From Vibrio atlanticus (GTDB lineage Bacteria; Pseudomonadota; Gammaproteobacteria; Enterobacterales; Vibrionaceae), in contig NZ_AP025461.1 in assembly GCF_024347315.1 (NCBI RefSeq), positions 992,001 to 1,056,000 of the forward strand: a DNA stretch of 64,000 nucleotides, given 5' to 3'. The notes under the pieces were generated by a model. That model did no database searches. It was not told the DNA's origin and was given only the letters and a program-made list of their open reading frames with translations. Made by a program: the position numbers and the translations under genes. Below are positions 1-9,919 of this stretch, piece after piece; positions within the stretch are counted from its first letter, which is position 1; every line of letters starts with the position of its first letter.

Positions 1-874
1 CGTCAAACTTCTTAACAACGTAATCGATAACTGCGCCCACGAAGATAGAACCTACGACAATGGTGTAGATATCAAGTGAAAGTCCCGGAATCGTACGACC
101 GTTGAATAGGAAAACGCCGATGATAGGTAGGAATGGCAGTGCAGCGTAGAAAGCCGGTGCTGTTGTTTCGATTTCAGAAACGTCTACTTTTTCCATTGGC
201 GTGTTTTCTTTTTTATCTAGGTATTTGTTCCAGAAGAAAGCCGCGCCAGCCATCACGATGATTGCACAGATAGAAACAGGCAATACTGTTTGAACAGCAA
301 ACACATCAAGAGACATACCTGATTTTTCAGCTGCGATAACCACATCACCAGAGGTTGGTGAAAGAATGATGGCTGCAGGTGATGCACAAACGGCAACCGC
401 TGCTGGGCGTGAAATACCCATCGCCGTCATCATTGGGAATAGGGTCGCCATCAGTAACACACCAAGGCCTGTTGCAGAACTTACTGCTAGAGACATTAGA
501 CACGCTACGATGTAAGCCGCAACAAGAAGTACATAGGGAGATTTAATAGCAGCAAGCGGTTTAGAGAACTGTTTCACTACCACGTTGTTTGCGCCGATGT
601 GGGTCATGTAAGAAGCAAAACCACAAAGAAGCATGATTTGCATGCCCAGGCCGCCCCCACGGTACTGAAGCATGTACTTAACAAATTCTAGTGAGTCGGT
701 AACCATGTTACCTGTTGATGCGACTTTAGCTGGTAAGACTGTGTGACCAATAAGGCCGGTAATAAGAAGTAGGGCAAGGCCAGCAGTTAGTAACACGCCC
801 GCTGCTTTATAGCCTTTTACAATAAAGTAACCAACAGCAATGGTAATCACTAATCCGATCAAGAGCTCTAACAT
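1..874 (-). CDS. dcuC: DcuC-family anaerobic C4-dicarboxylate carrier (3' part outside window)
   Basis: Inner-membrane carrier that, in the DcuC family, exchanges or exports C4-dicarboxylates such as succinate during fumarate respiration or fermentation. About 291 N-terminal residues are visible; the rest lies beyond the left edge. The reading is strongly hydrophobic and carries blocks I recognise from E. coli DcuC: a glycine-rich GFASYMTHIGAN stretch, LAVSSATGLGVLLMATLFP, CASPAAIILSPTSGDVV and DKKE...VDVSEI.TTAPAFYA. The start is the ATG at 874-872, preceded by GGAG at a normal distance. It stands alone, tail-to-tail with nothing visible. Substrate is inferred from the family only. High confidence in family, slightly less in exact dcuC orthology. 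Confidence 0.85.
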   Translation of the reverse strand, partial: MLELLIGLVITIAVGYFIVKGYKAAGVLLTAGLALLLITGLIGHTVLPAKVASTGNMVTDSLEFVKYMLQYRGGGLGMQIMLLCGFASYMTHIGANNVVVKQFSKPLAAIKSPYVLLVAAYIVACLMSLAVSSATGLGVLLMATLFPMMTAMGISRPAAVAVCASPAAIILSPTSGDVVIAAEKSGMSLDVFAVQTVLPVSICAIIVMAGAAFFWNKYLDKKENTPMEKVDVSEIETTAPAFYAALPFLPIIGVFLFNGRTIPGLSLDIYTIVVGSIFVGAVIDYVVKKFD

Positions 875-1440
875 AGAAATCTCCACAAAGTTTAAAAAAT
901 ATAAGAAAGTGTTTCAGAATATGACAATGAATGTACAGAAAACTGAACTGTGGCACGAGACAAACTTGAGTTTGGTATGATCTAAGACAAACATTTTTTT
1001 TGATGTTAATTGTGGTTGTAAATATTGATTAACCACTGTTGTTTGGATGTTAATAAACAAATTTTGTGACTCCATAGAATATAACTTGGATCACCTTTGC
1101 TTGTTTTAGTTTCATATGACAGGAAGGGTTGGATGACTTTAGCCGTTGATGTGCAAATGGTGATAATAGCGAGAAAAAGAGAGTTATGTGGGGCAAGAGA
1201 CGAACGGGCGATTTGATGTGAGGAGCACAATCAAAGTGTTACAGCCTTATGATGTTTTAGAGTGGTTTTAATGCTATCGAGCACTACGCGTTGAAGCCTG
1301 GAGGGAGATTTAATTCTCGGTGATCAAATCACACAACGCGTATCTGGTGTGTGATTTGGTATTAAAGGCAAAAGAAGCTCTAAGTGTGGAAGAGCTTCTT
1401 TGGTGCATTCGTTTAGGTAAACCAAAGCCTATAGTATTGC
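875..1440. other. Intergenic region upstream of dcuC, downstream of mngR
   Basis: No convincing gene lies here. The part next to dcuC should hold its promoter, but I see no clear regulator box. Two hairpins lie nearer mngR: a stem AAATCACAC / GTGTGATTT around 1325-1356, and AAGAAGCTCT / AGAGCTTCTT at 1372-1400. The second is placed where a mngR terminator would be, but it lacks a strong T-run on the minus strand. A 74-codon open frame on the minus strand at 1006-1230 has no family resemblance or ribosome site. Confidence 0.5.
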
Positions 1441-2157
1441 TTACCTTTGGCGTCTTGCGACCAGAGTAAATCGGTAATCGTTAGACGTGAAGTAGTTACG
1501 GCTGTATTCAAACACCGTGTTATTGGCGAGGTAACCGCGAGTACGTTTTTCAATGATAGGCTGAGCTGGGTCAATACCTAACTGTTTAGCAACGTCTTCA
1601 GGCGGAAGAATCGGTACCAATTCCTGCTCACTTCTATCAATCACCATGCCTTTGGTGTTCTCAATAAAGTCGTATTTTGATGTCTGCATCACTTGATAGG
1701 TGAGATCTGGGAATAGGGCAACAGGTAACCAAGTTTCTTCAACCGTGATTGGATTGTTGTCTATGAAACGAACACGTTTTACGTAGAAAACCAATTCGCC
1801 TTCTTTGATATCTAAATGCTCAGACATCGCCAAAGAACACGGCTTCATTTCAAAGGCCAGAACGTCACTGTGTGTAACCACATCCAAATGCGCCCATTTT
1901 TCTTGAAAGCTCGACTGTTTGTAGATGTCGTAATTGATCTTGTTCTCTTTGACGTAAGTGCCGCTGCCTTGAACGCTTTCAAGCTCATCGTTTTCGATCA
2001 GTAGTTTCAGCGCTTGTCTAACCGTTACACGGCTTACCGAGAATACTTCACGCAATTGCGCTTCTGTTGGGAGTGCTTCTCCAACTTTATATTCTCCAGA
2101 ACTGATTTTTTCTCTTATTGCATCTGCGATTTGGCGATACATCGGGAGTCTTGCCAT
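1441..2157 (-). CDS. mngR: GntR-family (HutC/UTRA) repressor of the mannosylglycerate operon
   Basis: DNA-binding transcription factor, 238 residues. Residues 1-70 form the GntR winged helix (YRQIADAIREKI, LPTEAQLREVFSVSRVTVRQAL, GSGTYV). Residues ~90-235 form a UTRA ligand-binding domain of the HutC subgroup, with VEETWLP and the closing EYSRNYF...YRF. It is transcribed divergently from the PTS gene mngA, as in E. coli mngR (farR). It probably represses the operon and senses a mannosylglycerate derivative; this is inference from position and family. Its own control is probably autogenous through the AATACAAAT repeats in the shared intergenic region. Start is the ATG at 2157. Confidence 0.85.
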   Translation of the reverse strand: MARLPMYRQIADAIREKISSGEYKVGEALPTEAQLREVFSVSRVTVRQALKLLIENDELESVQGSGTYVKENKINYDIYKQSSFQEKWAHLDVVTHSDVLAFEMKPCSLAMSEHLDIKEGELVFYVKRVRFIDNNPITVEETWLPVALFPDLTYQVMQTSKYDFIENTKGMVIDRSEQELVPILPPEDVAKQLGIDPAQPIIEKRTRGYLANNTVFEYSRNYFTSNDYRFTLVARRQR

Positions 2158-2474
2158 TTTTGCCTCATTTGTGCGCTAGAACAACTAGACTTTGATTAAC
2201 AACCTGTACCTTAAATACGTAAATTTGCTCTATATAAGCCTTGCTTTAAAGGTTAGTGTGAGCGTCGTATCGGCGTTTTGTAGTACATATAATACAAATT
2301 AAACGATACATAACAAGCTTTCTTAAAGGATTTGCCAATACTATTTAAATACAAATTAAATACAAATGTGTATTGGTGAGATCGTGATCACGGATTAAAT
2401 GTCTTGAAGTTGTATTATTATTCTCGTCGACAGGGACGACTGTCGTACTAATCCGTGACTATGGGACAAAGGTT
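2158..2474. promoter_or_regulatory. Divergent mngR-mngA control region with three AATACAAAT repeats
   Basis: This 317-bp region separates the repressor from its target operon. The nine-mer AATACAAAT occurs at 2291-2299, 2348-2356 and 2359-2367; the last two are direct repeats spaced exactly 11 bp, about one helical turn. A related inverted element, TTGTATTATTA, lies near 2410. Such A/T-rich direct and inverted repeats are plausible operators for a GntR/HutC repressor. A 10-bp palindrome CGTGATCACG sits at 2383-2392. A small stem GACAG / CTGTC is found near 2429-2444, just upstream of the mngA ribosome site AAAGG. Confidence 0.5.
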
Positions 2475-4409
2475 ATGAAACTTACTACTCTAACGAATAA
2501 GTCGCTCGTAAATCTGCAAACCACGTTTAGCAGTCGAGAAGAAGCGATTTACGCACTTGCTGACCAACTGGATCAGCAAGGCAAACTGCATAACAAGCAA
2601 GAGTATCTTGATGCAGTATTTGCTCGTGAAGAGCAAGGCCCGACAGCGCTTGGCGAAGGCCTAGCAGTACCGCATGGCAAGACTGACGCGGTTAAAGAAG
2701 CTGGCTTCGCTGTAGCAACGCTTAAAGAAGATATGAAATGGAAAGGCTTGGATGAAGACGAAGATGTAAATCTTATCTTCCTAATTGCGATTCCAAATGC
2801 AGAAGCGGGTTCTACCCACATGCATCTGCTCACTGCATTGACAACTACATTGGTTGACGACGATGTTCGCGAAGCGGTATTAAAAGCGACAACGGCTGAA
2901 GAAATCTTTGCGCTTCTTGATGGCGACAATCAACAAGAAGAAAAACAAGACAACTTAGATACAAATGCACCGACAATTGTATGCGTTACTGCTTGCCCTG
3001 CAGGTATTGCTCATACTTATATGGCGGCAGAATACCTAGAAAAAGCCGGCAAAAAGCTTGGCTACAAGGTTCATGTTGAAAAGCAGGGCGCAAACGGTAT
3101 TGAAGATCGTTTAACTGCGGAACAACTTAACAATGCTGTAGCGTGTGTGTTTGCTGCTGAAGTTGCGATTAAAGAATCTGAGCGCTTTAATGGCATTCCT
3201 CGTGTTGAAACCCCAGTTGCAGAACCGATTAAGCACGGTGAACGCATTCTTAATGAAGCGATTGAAGAGTCGAAAAAAGGTAACGGTGCAGAACGTAAAG
3301 TTGCTACCGACGACAAACCGAAAAAACTACCGCTGAAAACTGAGCTTAAACAAGCACTGCTTTCTGGTATTTCTTACGCGGTTCCTCTTATCGTTGCTGG
3401 TGGTACTGTTCTTGCGGTTGCTGTTCTTATCGCGCAAATTTTTGACCTGCAAGAGCTCTACGCAACAAAAGATTCTTGGCTATGGATGTATCGCAAACTA
3501 GGTGGCGGCCTACTGGGTACATTGATGGTGCCAGTACTGGCGGCTTACACAGCTTACTCATTAGCAGATAAACCGGCACTTGGTCCTGGTTTTGCCGCAG
3601 GTATTGCAGCAAACATCATTGGCTCTGGTTTCCTAGGCGGTGTTGTTGGTGGTTTGATTGCTGGTTACGTGATGCGTTGGGTAAAAGAGCATGTTCGCTT
3701 AGGCCCTGCGTTTAACGGCTTCCTTACTTTCTACCTTTATCCGGTGATCGGTACTTTAGTGGCAGGTAGCTTGATGCTATTTGTTATCGGTAAACCTGTA
3801 GCGTTCCTAAACCAAGGTCTAACGGACTGGTTGAACGGTATGTCAGGCACCAATGCGCTGTTATTGGGTGCGATTCTTGGTCTGTTTGTATCATTCGACT
3901 TAGGTGGTCCGGTAAACAAAGCCGCTTACGCATTCTGTTTAGGTGCAATGGCGAACGGTGTTTATGGCCCATACGCAATCTTTGGTTCAGTAAAAATGGT
4001 ATCGGCGTTCACCGTAACGGCTTCAACCATGATTGCTCCACGCCTATTCAAAGACTTTGAGATTGAAACCGGTAAATCTACATGGCTACTTGGCCTAGCG
4101 GGTATTACCGAAGGTGCAATCCCAATGGCGATTGAAGATCCAATCCGTGTAATCGGTTCATTCCTACTAGGCTCTGTGGTTACAGGCGCGATGGTTGGTG
4201 CGGCAGGTATCGGTCTATCGACTCCGGGCGCAGGTATCTTCTCTATCTTCTTGTTACACGATTCTGGTTTGGGCGCATTCTCTGCTGCGGCAATCTGGTT
4301 CGGTGCTGCGATTGTCGGCACAGTAATTTCAACCATTACTCTTCTGATGTGGCGTGGTCACGCTGTAAAAAAGGGTAAGTTTGAAGCAAGTACTGCAACA
4401 CAGAACTAA
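2475..4409 (+). CDS. mngA: PTS fructose-type EIIABC transporter for 2-O-alpha-mannosyl-D-glycerate
   Basis: Phosphotransferase-system permease that imports mannosylglycerate and phosphorylates its sugar 6-position. The 644 residues contain, in order, a fructose-type EIIA domain (1-~150, phospho-His in GLAVPHGK), an EIIB domain (~167-265, phospho-Cys in VTACPAGIAHTYMAAE) and a membrane EIIC domain (~285-635). The ABC order and length match E. coli MngA (HrsA). The start ATG has AAAGG just ahead. Substrate assignment rests on the neighbours: mngR divergent, mngB GH38 mannosidase, glycerate kinase and manA downstream. A plain fructose PTS is the alternative but would normally sit with fruK/fruB. 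Confidence 0.9.
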   Translation: MKLTTLTNKSLVNLQTTFSSREEAIYALADQLDQQGKLHNKQEYLDAVFAREEQGPTALGEGLAVPHGKTDAVKEAGFAVATLKEDMKWKGLDEDEDVNLIFLIAIPNAEAGSTHMHLLTALTTTLVDDDVREAVLKATTAEEIFALLDGDNQQEEKQDNLDTNAPTIVCVTACPAGIAHTYMAAEYLEKAGKKLGYKVHVEKQGANGIEDRLTAEQLNNAVACVFAAEVAIKESERFNGIPRVETPVAEPIKHGERILNEAIEESKKGNGAERKVATDDKPKKLPLKTELKQALLSGISYAVPLIVAGGTVLAVAVLIAQIFDLQELYATKDSWLWMYRKLGGGLLGTLMVPVLAAYTAYSLADKPALGPGFAAGIAANIIGSGFLGGVVGGLIAGYVMRWVKEHVRLGPAFNGFLTFYLYPVIGTLVAGSLMLFVIGKPVAFLNQGLTDWLNGMSGTNALLLGAILGLFVSFDLGGPVNKAAYAFCLGAMANGVYGPYAIFGSVKMVSAFTVTASTMIAPRLFKDFEIETGKSTWLLGLAGITEGAIPMAIEDPIRVIGSFLLGSVVTGAMVGAAGIGLSTPGAGIFSIFLLHDSGLGAFSAAAIWFGAAIVGTVISTITLLMWRGHAVKKGKFEASTATQN

Positions 4410-4641
4410 CTGAATTTTGAGCTCACTTATAGCTCGTAAGTAAAAACACCATATAAAAAATAACGAACAACTTGGCTGTCCTAAATACCTGTGCTCCTAA
4501 CGGTTTTATTCACACAGATTCTGGGCGTGGTTTTCTGCACCCTAAATTTAGTGGCAGCCAATTTCACCCCCTTGAAAAACTTTAATTTAGTCGTATTTGA
4601 GTGCGAATTTTAGATTTACTCGAAACGACACATTTAGGTAA
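4410..4641. other. mngA-mngB intercistronic region
   Basis: A 232-bp gap within the operon, unusually long compared with the downstream junctions. It holds a short hairpin GAGCT...AGCTC near 4420-4437 and a widely spaced inverted pair TTGGCTG (4472-4478) / CAGCCAA (4555-4561). No open frame of note. It could carry an internal promoter or an mRNA-processing site; nothing in it decides between these. Confidence 0.35.
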
Positions 4642-4647
4642 ATGATT

Positions 4648-7287
4648 ATGACTACATCACGCGTACATATTACTCCACACATGCACTGGGATCGTGAATG
4701 GTATTTCACAACAGAAGAGTCTCGTATTCTTCTAGTGAACAACATGGAAGAAATCATGAACCGCCTGGAGAGTGATCCAGAATACAAATACTACGTTCTA
4801 GATGGTCAAACAGCCGTTCTAGAAGATTACTTCGCAATCAAACCAGAGAACACAGAACGCGTAAGAGCATTGGTTGAAGCGGGCAAGCTAATTATTGGCC
4901 CTTGGTATTCTCAAACCGACACAATGCAAGTTTCTGGTGAGTCAATTGTACGTAACATGATGTATGGCATTCGCGACTGCATGAAATTTGGCGATGCAAT
5001 GAAGATTGGTTACCTACCAGATTCATTCAGCATGAGCTCACAGCTGCCAATGATCTACAACGGCTTCGACATCACACGCGCAATGTTCTGGCGTGGTTGC
5101 TCAGAGCGTCATGGCACCAACAAAACAGAGTTCTTATGGCAATCAAACGATGGCAGTGAAGTGACTGCGCAAGTACTTCCGCTGGGTTACGCGATTGGTA
5201 AATACCTTCCTCAAGATGAAGAAGGTCTGCGTGCTCGTCTAGATAAGTACTTCCCAGTGCTAGAAAAGCCATCTGTGACTAAAGATATCTTGCTACCGAA
5301 TGGCCACGACCAAATGCCGATTCAAAAAGACATCTTTGAAGTAATGGACAAGCTTCGCGAAATCTACCCAGATCGTGAATTCTCAATGAGCCGTTACGAA
5401 GAAGTGTTCGAGAAAGTAGAAGCGGCGCGCGACCAACTCGACACAATCAAAGGCGAGTTCAACGACGGTAAATACATGCGTGTTCACCGTACGATCTCTT
5501 CTACGCGTATGGACATCAAACTGATCCACGCAGAAATCGAAAACAAGATTGTAAATATCTTAGAACCGCTAGCGTCTATCGCTTGGACATTAGGCTTTGA
5601 GTACCACCACGGTTTGATTGAGAAAATGTGGAAAGAGAGCATGAAGAACCACGCTCACGACTCGATTGGTTGCTGTTGTTCTGACAAGGTTCACGCTGAG
5701 ATCCTAAACCGCTACATCCTTGCGGACGACATGGCGACCAACCTGATTCACTTCTACAAGCGTAAGATTGTCGACCATATGCCAGATCGCGAAGGTTGCG
5801 ACAAACTGGCGATGTTCAACCTTTCGCCATACGAGCGTGAAGAAGTGGTTAACACGACTATCACTATCCGTGCTCAAGAGTTCTCTATTTTTGATGACAA
5901 CGAAAACCCTGTTGAATACTTCATCCAAGATAAACGCCAAATTGACCCAGGTAAAGTAGACCGTCAAATCGTTCACTACGGTAACTACGACCCGTTCATG
6001 GAGTTTGATATTCAGATCAAACGTACTGTGCCAGCGATGGGCTTCACCACGTTACACATCCAAGGTAACGAGAAGGGCGCAGTAAAAGTTGCAGAACAAA
6101 AAGACTACTTGCTAGAGAACGAGTACTACCGAATCAATGTAAACGACAACGGTACTCTGACTATTTTCGATAAAGAGACAGAGCAAGTATTCGACCAAGT
6201 ACTTCGTTTAGAAGACGGTTCTGATGACGGCGATGAGTACGATTACTCTCCATCTCGTCAAGAATGGTTGCTGTACTCAGATGAGTTCCCGGTAGAAACA
6301 TCGATTGATCACCAAGGCTTTCAATCGGTAGCGAACATCGCTTTTCGCATGAACGTGCCTGCAAACCTTGCAGAGCGTGAAGAACGTACGGGTCAAAACG
6401 GATTCGTTGAAGCGCAATGCCAAGTGGTATTGAAGCAAGGTTCTCGCCGCATTGAAGTTCGTATGGAGCTAGACAACCAAGCCGACGACCACCGTGTACG
6501 TGTGCTAGTACCAACGCCATTCGTTTCTGAAACTGTGGTTGCAGATAACCAGTTCGGTTGTATTACTCGACCAACCAATGACCCTGCTATGGCGGTTTGG
6601 GAAGAAGAGAAGTGGAAAGAAGCGCCAGTTCCTGTGTATCAGTTAATGAACTTTGCTGCGTTAGAAAACGGTAACGCGGGCATGGCAATCATGTCGAATG
6701 GTCTACGTGAATTTGAAGTGATTGCATCTCAAGGTGACGAAAACCGAGATACCTTCGCACTGACACTATTTCGTGGTATCGGTGTGTTGGGTAAAGAAGA
6801 GCTATTGCTTCGTCCGGGTCGTCCTTCAGGTATCAAGATCCCGACCCCTGATTCACAAGTGCGCGGCAAGCTAGTGTGTGAATTCACGCTGTGTGGCTTC
6901 TCTGGCAACCATATTGACGCCAACATCATGGCGCAAGCACGTGACAATGTCACTCAAATCGAATGCTACAACAAGATCCCTTACAACGCGATGAAGCTAA
7001 ACGTAGGTGAGCAGAACCTACCGTTGAGTTTTAGCCTTTTGTCTAAGCAACAATCAGGCGCTGTGCTGAGTGTGCTGAAGAAAGCGGAAGATGAAGATGC
7101 GTTGATCATGCGTGTCTACAACCCGGCAGAAACAGGTTCAGTGTCAGATTCAATCTCCTTCACTCAAACCGTTTCGAGTTGGAAAGAGACAAGCATGGAC
7201 GAGCGAGTACGCGAAGGTGATGTAGCATCTGAAGACTTCGGCCAGTTGGCATCTTGCCAAGCAAAAACATTCCAAATCAAATTCTAA
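4648..7287 (+). CDS. mngB: Alpha-mannosidase, GH38 (mannosylglycerate hydrolase)
   Basis: Cytoplasmic glycoside hydrolase that cleaves 6-phospho-mannosylglycerate to mannose-6-phosphate and D-glycerate. The 879-residue product closely follows E. coli MngB from end to end: [20 protein letters not shown] at the N-terminus (zinc-binding His/Asp), GYLPDSF (GH38 nucleophile Asp), [37 protein letters not shown] and RPGRPSGIK. The ATG at 4648 (reading [10 protein letters not shown]) is chosen over the ATG six bases upstream because the family starts there; either is possible. It is followed after 45 bp by the glycerate kinase. Very confident. Confidence 0.95.
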   Translation: MTTSRVHITPHMHWDREWYFTTEESRILLVNNMEEIMNRLESDPEYKYYVLDGQTAVLEDYFAIKPENTERVRALVEAGKLIIGPWYSQTDTMQVSGESIVRNMMYGIRDCMKFGDAMKIGYLPDSFSMSSQLPMIYNGFDITRAMFWRGCSERHGTNKTEFLWQSNDGSEVTAQVLPLGYAIGKYLPQDEEGLRARLDKYFPVLEKPSVTKDILLPNGHDQMPIQKDIFEVMDKLREIYPDREFSMSRYEEVFEKVEAARDQLDTIKGEFNDGKYMRVHRTISSTRMDIKLIHAEIENKIVNILEPLASIAWTLGFEYHHGLIEKMWKESMKNHAHDSIGCCCSDKVHAEILNRYILADDMATNLIHFYKRKIVDHMPDREGCDKLAMFNLSPYEREEVVNTTITIRAQEFSIFDDNENPVEYFIQDKRQIDPGKVDRQIVHYGNYDPFMEFDIQIKRTVPAMGFTTLHIQGNEKGAVKVAEQKDYLLENEYYRINVNDNGTLTIFDKETEQVFDQVLRLEDGSDDGDEYDYSPSRQEWLLYSDEFPVETSIDHQGFQSVANIAFRMNVPANLAEREERTGQNGFVEAQCQVVLKQGSRRIEVRMELDNQADDHRVRVLVPTPFVSETVVADNQFGCITRPTNDPAMAVWEEEKWKEAPVPVYQLMNFAALENGNAGMAIMSNGLREFEVIASQGDENRDTFALTLFRGIGVLGKEELLLRPGRPSGIKIPTPDSQVRGKLVCEFTLCGFSGNHIDANIMAQARDNVTQIECYNKIPYNAMKLNVGEQNLPLSFSLLSKQQSGAVLSVLKKAEDEDALIMRVYNPAETGSVSDSISFTQTVSSWKETSMDERVREGDVASEDFGQLASCQAKTFQIKF

Positions 7288-7296
7288 TTTCAATCA

Positions 7297-7318
7297 CCCG
7301 CTCACCTTGGTGAGCGGG
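7297..7318 (+). other. Intercistronic perfect hairpin between mngB and glycerate kinase
   Basis: The arms CCCGCTCACC and GGTGAGCGGG form a perfect 10-bp G/C-rich stem over a two-base apex, ten bases after the mngB stop. There is no T-run, so it is unlikely to terminate transcription. Position suggests an mRNA-stabilising or processing element that tunes mngB relative to the downstream kinase. Confidence 0.6.
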
Positions 7319-7332
7319 AATGGTGAACGACA

Positions 7333-8499
7333 ATGAAAATTGTAATTGCCCCCGATTCATTTAAAGAATCACTCGACGCTCATCAAGTTGCGTCTTGTAT
7401 TGAGCGTGGGTTTGCTGATGTTTTCCCTTATGCAGAGTTCGTCAAACTGCCTCTCGCTGATGGTGGTGAAGGCACGGTAGACGTGTTGCTACAAGCACTC
7501 AATGGTAAGAAACAACGGTTACAAACGACGGATCCAATCGGTCGCGAATGTACGGCTTATTGGGCTTCACTTGTACAACAGGTTGATGGCAAAAGCGTAA
7601 ACACTGCCTTGGTGGAGTTTGCCCAAGCGTCGGGTTTAGATCGATTAATCGTAGAAGAAAGATCACCTCTTACAGCATCGTCTTACGGCACAGGGTTGCT
7701 GATTAGAGATGCGCTAGATCAAGGCGTTGAACAAATCATTATCGGCTTGGGCGGTAGCGCCACCAACGATGCAGGTGCAGGCATTTTACAAGCATTGGGA
7801 GGCAAGTTATTAGACAAGCAAGGCAACGAGCTATCTGGTGGCGGTACCGAATTAAGTCAGCTAGCAAGCATCGATCTTGATGGGCTGCACCCGAGATGTA
7901 AAGAAGTCACGTTCGTGGTCGCGTGTGATGTAAATAATCCACTGTGTGGCGAAAGCGGAGCAAGTGCTGTGTTTGGTCCACAAAAAGGGGCTTCACAAGC
8001 TCAAGTTGAACAACTTGATACTGCGATCGGTCACTTTGCCGATATCGCTCAAGCACATACGGGTACTAATCATCGCGACACAGCTGGTTTTGGTGCGGCT
8101 GGAGGCACGCCACTGGGGTTAAGTCTTGCATTCAATATCCAAATTAAAGCGGGTATTGAGATGGTATTAGATGCCTTGGGTGCAGATAAGGTTCTTGAAG
8201 GTGCTTCACTGGTCGTGACCGGAGAGGGGCAGATGGACAACCAAACCCTGCAAGGTAAAACACCTTTCGGCATCGCTCAGCGAGCTCAAAAGTTGAGTAT
8301 TCCAACCATTGGAATTGCGGGCTCTTTGGGGCAAGACGTTGAAAAACTTTACGGCTCAATGTCTAGCTTATTTGGAACCGTACGTTCACCTCAGTCTTTA
8401 GACCAAGTTTTATCAGAAGCGAATCAAAACCTGACTCGCACTGCCCGTAATATCGCCGCCACGCTCAAGCTTGGCAGCCAGATTTTTAATGAGAAGTAA
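7333..8499 (+). CDS. Glycerate kinase (GlxK/GarK family)
   Basis: Phosphorylates D-glycerate with ATP to a phosphoglycerate that enters lower glycolysis. The 388-residue protein opens with the family hallmark IAPDSFKESL and contains PLADGGEGT, IIGLGGSATNDAGAGILQALG, FVVACDVNNPLCGE and VVTGEGQMDNQTLQGKTP, all typical of class I (GlxK-type) glycerate kinases, with the usual length. It lies 45 bp after mngB and stops three bases before manA, so it is part of the same operon. Here it clearly handles the glycerate half released by MngB. In E. coli the equivalent genes are unlinked to mng. Confidence 0.9.
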   Translation: MKIVIAPDSFKESLDAHQVASCIERGFADVFPYAEFVKLPLADGGEGTVDVLLQALNGKKQRLQTTDPIGRECTAYWASLVQQVDGKSVNTALVEFAQASGLDRLIVEERSPLTASSYGTGLLIRDALDQGVEQIIIGLGGSATNDAGAGILQALGGKLLDKQGNELSGGGTELSQLASIDLDGLHPRCKEVTFVVACDVNNPLCGESGASAVFGPQKGASQAQVEQLDTAIGHFADIAQAHTGTNHRDTAGFGAAGGTPLGLSLAFNIQIKAGIEMVLDALGADKVLEGASLVVTGEGQMDNQTLQGKTPFGIAQRAQKLSIPTIGIAGSLGQDVEKLYGSMSSLFGTVRSPQSLDQVLSEANQNLTRTARNIAATLKLGSQIFNEK

Positions 8500-8501
8500 T
8501 T

Positions 8502-9689
8502 ATGTCTCTATTTAAACTCGACAACGTTATTCAAAACTACGCATGGGGAAGCAAAGACTCCATCAACCAACTGTTTGGTATTGTGAACCCAAACCAAGAA
8601 CCGCAAGCAGAAATTTGGATGGGTGCTCATCCTAATGGTTGCTCAAAAGTAGGTGATACCGGTGAGTCGCTTTCTCACATGATTGATGAAAACAAAATCG
8701 ATGTCTTAGGCGGGTACACGGCGGCACGTTTTGGTGAATTACCTTTCCTGTTTAAGGTGTTGGCCGCTGAAACACCATTATCAATTCAGGTTCACCCGAA
8801 CAAGCGAAAATCAGAATTAGGTTTTGAGCGAGAGAATGCACTTGGCATCCCTTTGAATGCGTCTAATCGTAACTACAAAGATCCAAATCATAAACCTGAG
8901 TTGGTTTATGCGTTGACCTTTTACAAAGCGATGAATGGCTTTCGTCCAATCGACGATATTATTGCCTTGTTCGAAGAAGCGGATATTCCTTCGTTAGCGA
9001 TTGAACTTAATGTACTAAAAGCCAATGCCGACAGTGATTCTCTAAAGTCTTTCTTTAGCGCAATTATGTCTCTTGAAGGTGACCGCAAAGCGTCTGCGCT
9101 TAATGAACTTTATGCTGCACATGCGCGACCAGCAAAAACGGTCATGGGACGTGAAGCTTTGCAATACAGCATTGAATTCAAACAGCACTATCCGGGTGAT
9201 ATTGGTTTGTTTGCACCATTGATGCTCAACACGGTTGAACTGGCGCCCGGTGAAGCGATGTTCCTGTTCGCAGAAACACCTCACGCTTATGTTCAAGGCA
9301 CAGGTTTGGAGATTATGGCAAACTCAGACAATGTGCTGCGCGCCGGTCTTACACCCAAATACATAGACGTTCCTGAGCTTATCGATAACACGATCTTTGA
9401 GCCGATTAAGCCAGAAGATATTCGTCTTAAGCCTGTATTGAAAGAGGGCAAGATGAGCTATCCGATTCCAGTGGATGACTTTGGCTTTGATATCTTGTCT
9501 GCGACTGATGAGAGCAAGTCACAGTATCTACGTAGCGCGGAGATCTTGTTCTGTGTGGAAGGAGAGGCGACCGTCACCTCAGAAGGACGGTCAGTTTCTC
9601 TTAAGCCTGGAGAGTCGGTCTTTGTAAGTAGTAATTCAAGTGTTTACCAATATCAAGGGAATGGCATTTTGGCTCGTGCTTTTAACTAG
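8502..9689 (+). CDS. manA: Mannose-6-phosphate isomerase, type I
   Basis: Zinc enzyme interconverting mannose-6-phosphate and fructose-6-phosphate. The 395-residue product shows the cupin-type PMI signatures: LDNVIQNYAWGSKDSI at the start, AAETPLSIQVHPNK (zinc Gln/His), NYKDPNHKPELVYAL and FAETPHAYVQGTGLEIMANSDNVLRAGLTPKYID. It begins two bases after the kinase stop (translational coupling, GAGAAG ahead of ATG). In context it takes the sugar half released by MngB into glycolysis. It may be an operon-specific paralogue rather than the only manA of the cell. A terminator follows at 9806-9830. Confidence 0.93.
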   Translation: MSLFKLDNVIQNYAWGSKDSINQLFGIVNPNQEPQAEIWMGAHPNGCSKVGDTGESLSHMIDENKIDVLGGYTAARFGELPFLFKVLAAETPLSIQVHPNKRKSELGFERENALGIPLNASNRNYKDPNHKPELVYALTFYKAMNGFRPIDDIIALFEEADIPSLAIELNVLKANADSDSLKSFFSAIMSLEGDRKASALNELYAAHARPAKTVMGREALQYSIEFKQHYPGDIGLFAPLMLNTVELAPGEAMFLFAETPHAYVQGTGLEIMANSDNVLRAGLTPKYIDVPELIDNTIFEPIKPEDIRLKPVLKEGKMSYPIPVDDFGFDILSATDESKSQYLRSAEILFCVEGEATVTSEGRSVSLKPGESVFVSSNSSVYQYQGNGILARAFN

Positions 9690-9805
9690 TGCCCCCGTGC
9701 TAGCGGTCAGCAAAAGAAATGTCAGAGTGCCACTGTAAAGTGGTACTCAATATTGGATTGATGGTTGTTACCTATCTGTCTTTGACAGTCATGATTATTG
9801 ACCAT

Positions 9806-9830
9806 ACCCGCTACTCTTGCGGGTTTTTTT
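9806..9830 (+). terminator. Rho-independent terminator of the mng operon
   Basis: Stem ACCCGC / GCGGGT with a short loop, followed directly by a run of seven T on the plus strand, about 115 bp after the manA stop. Confidence 0.85.
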
Positions 9831-9870
9831 ATAAGTAGAATGAGCCGATATAAGTGTGTACAAAAGAGAA

Positions 9871-9896
9871 ACCCTGCGTTGAGAGCAGGGCTTTTA
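9871..9896. terminator. Bidirectional-looking terminator hairpin
   Basis: CCCTGC (9872-9877) pairs with GCAGGG (9885-9890); a T-rich tract follows on either strand (CTTTTATT on plus, TTTCTCTTTT on minus). It lies just past the stop of the minus-strand monooxygenase gene and probably ends its transcript. Confidence 0.65.
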
Positions 9897-9919
9897 TTGA
9901 ATCAGTAATGAGTGACTGG

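Noticed and set aside
1006..1230. Minus-strand 74-codon open frame
   Set aside because: No ribosome site, no family resemblance, lies in the dcuC leader.
2383..2392. CRP site ahead of mngA
   Set aside because: CGTGATCACG is a palindrome, but the TGTGA-N6-TCACA spacing is not present.
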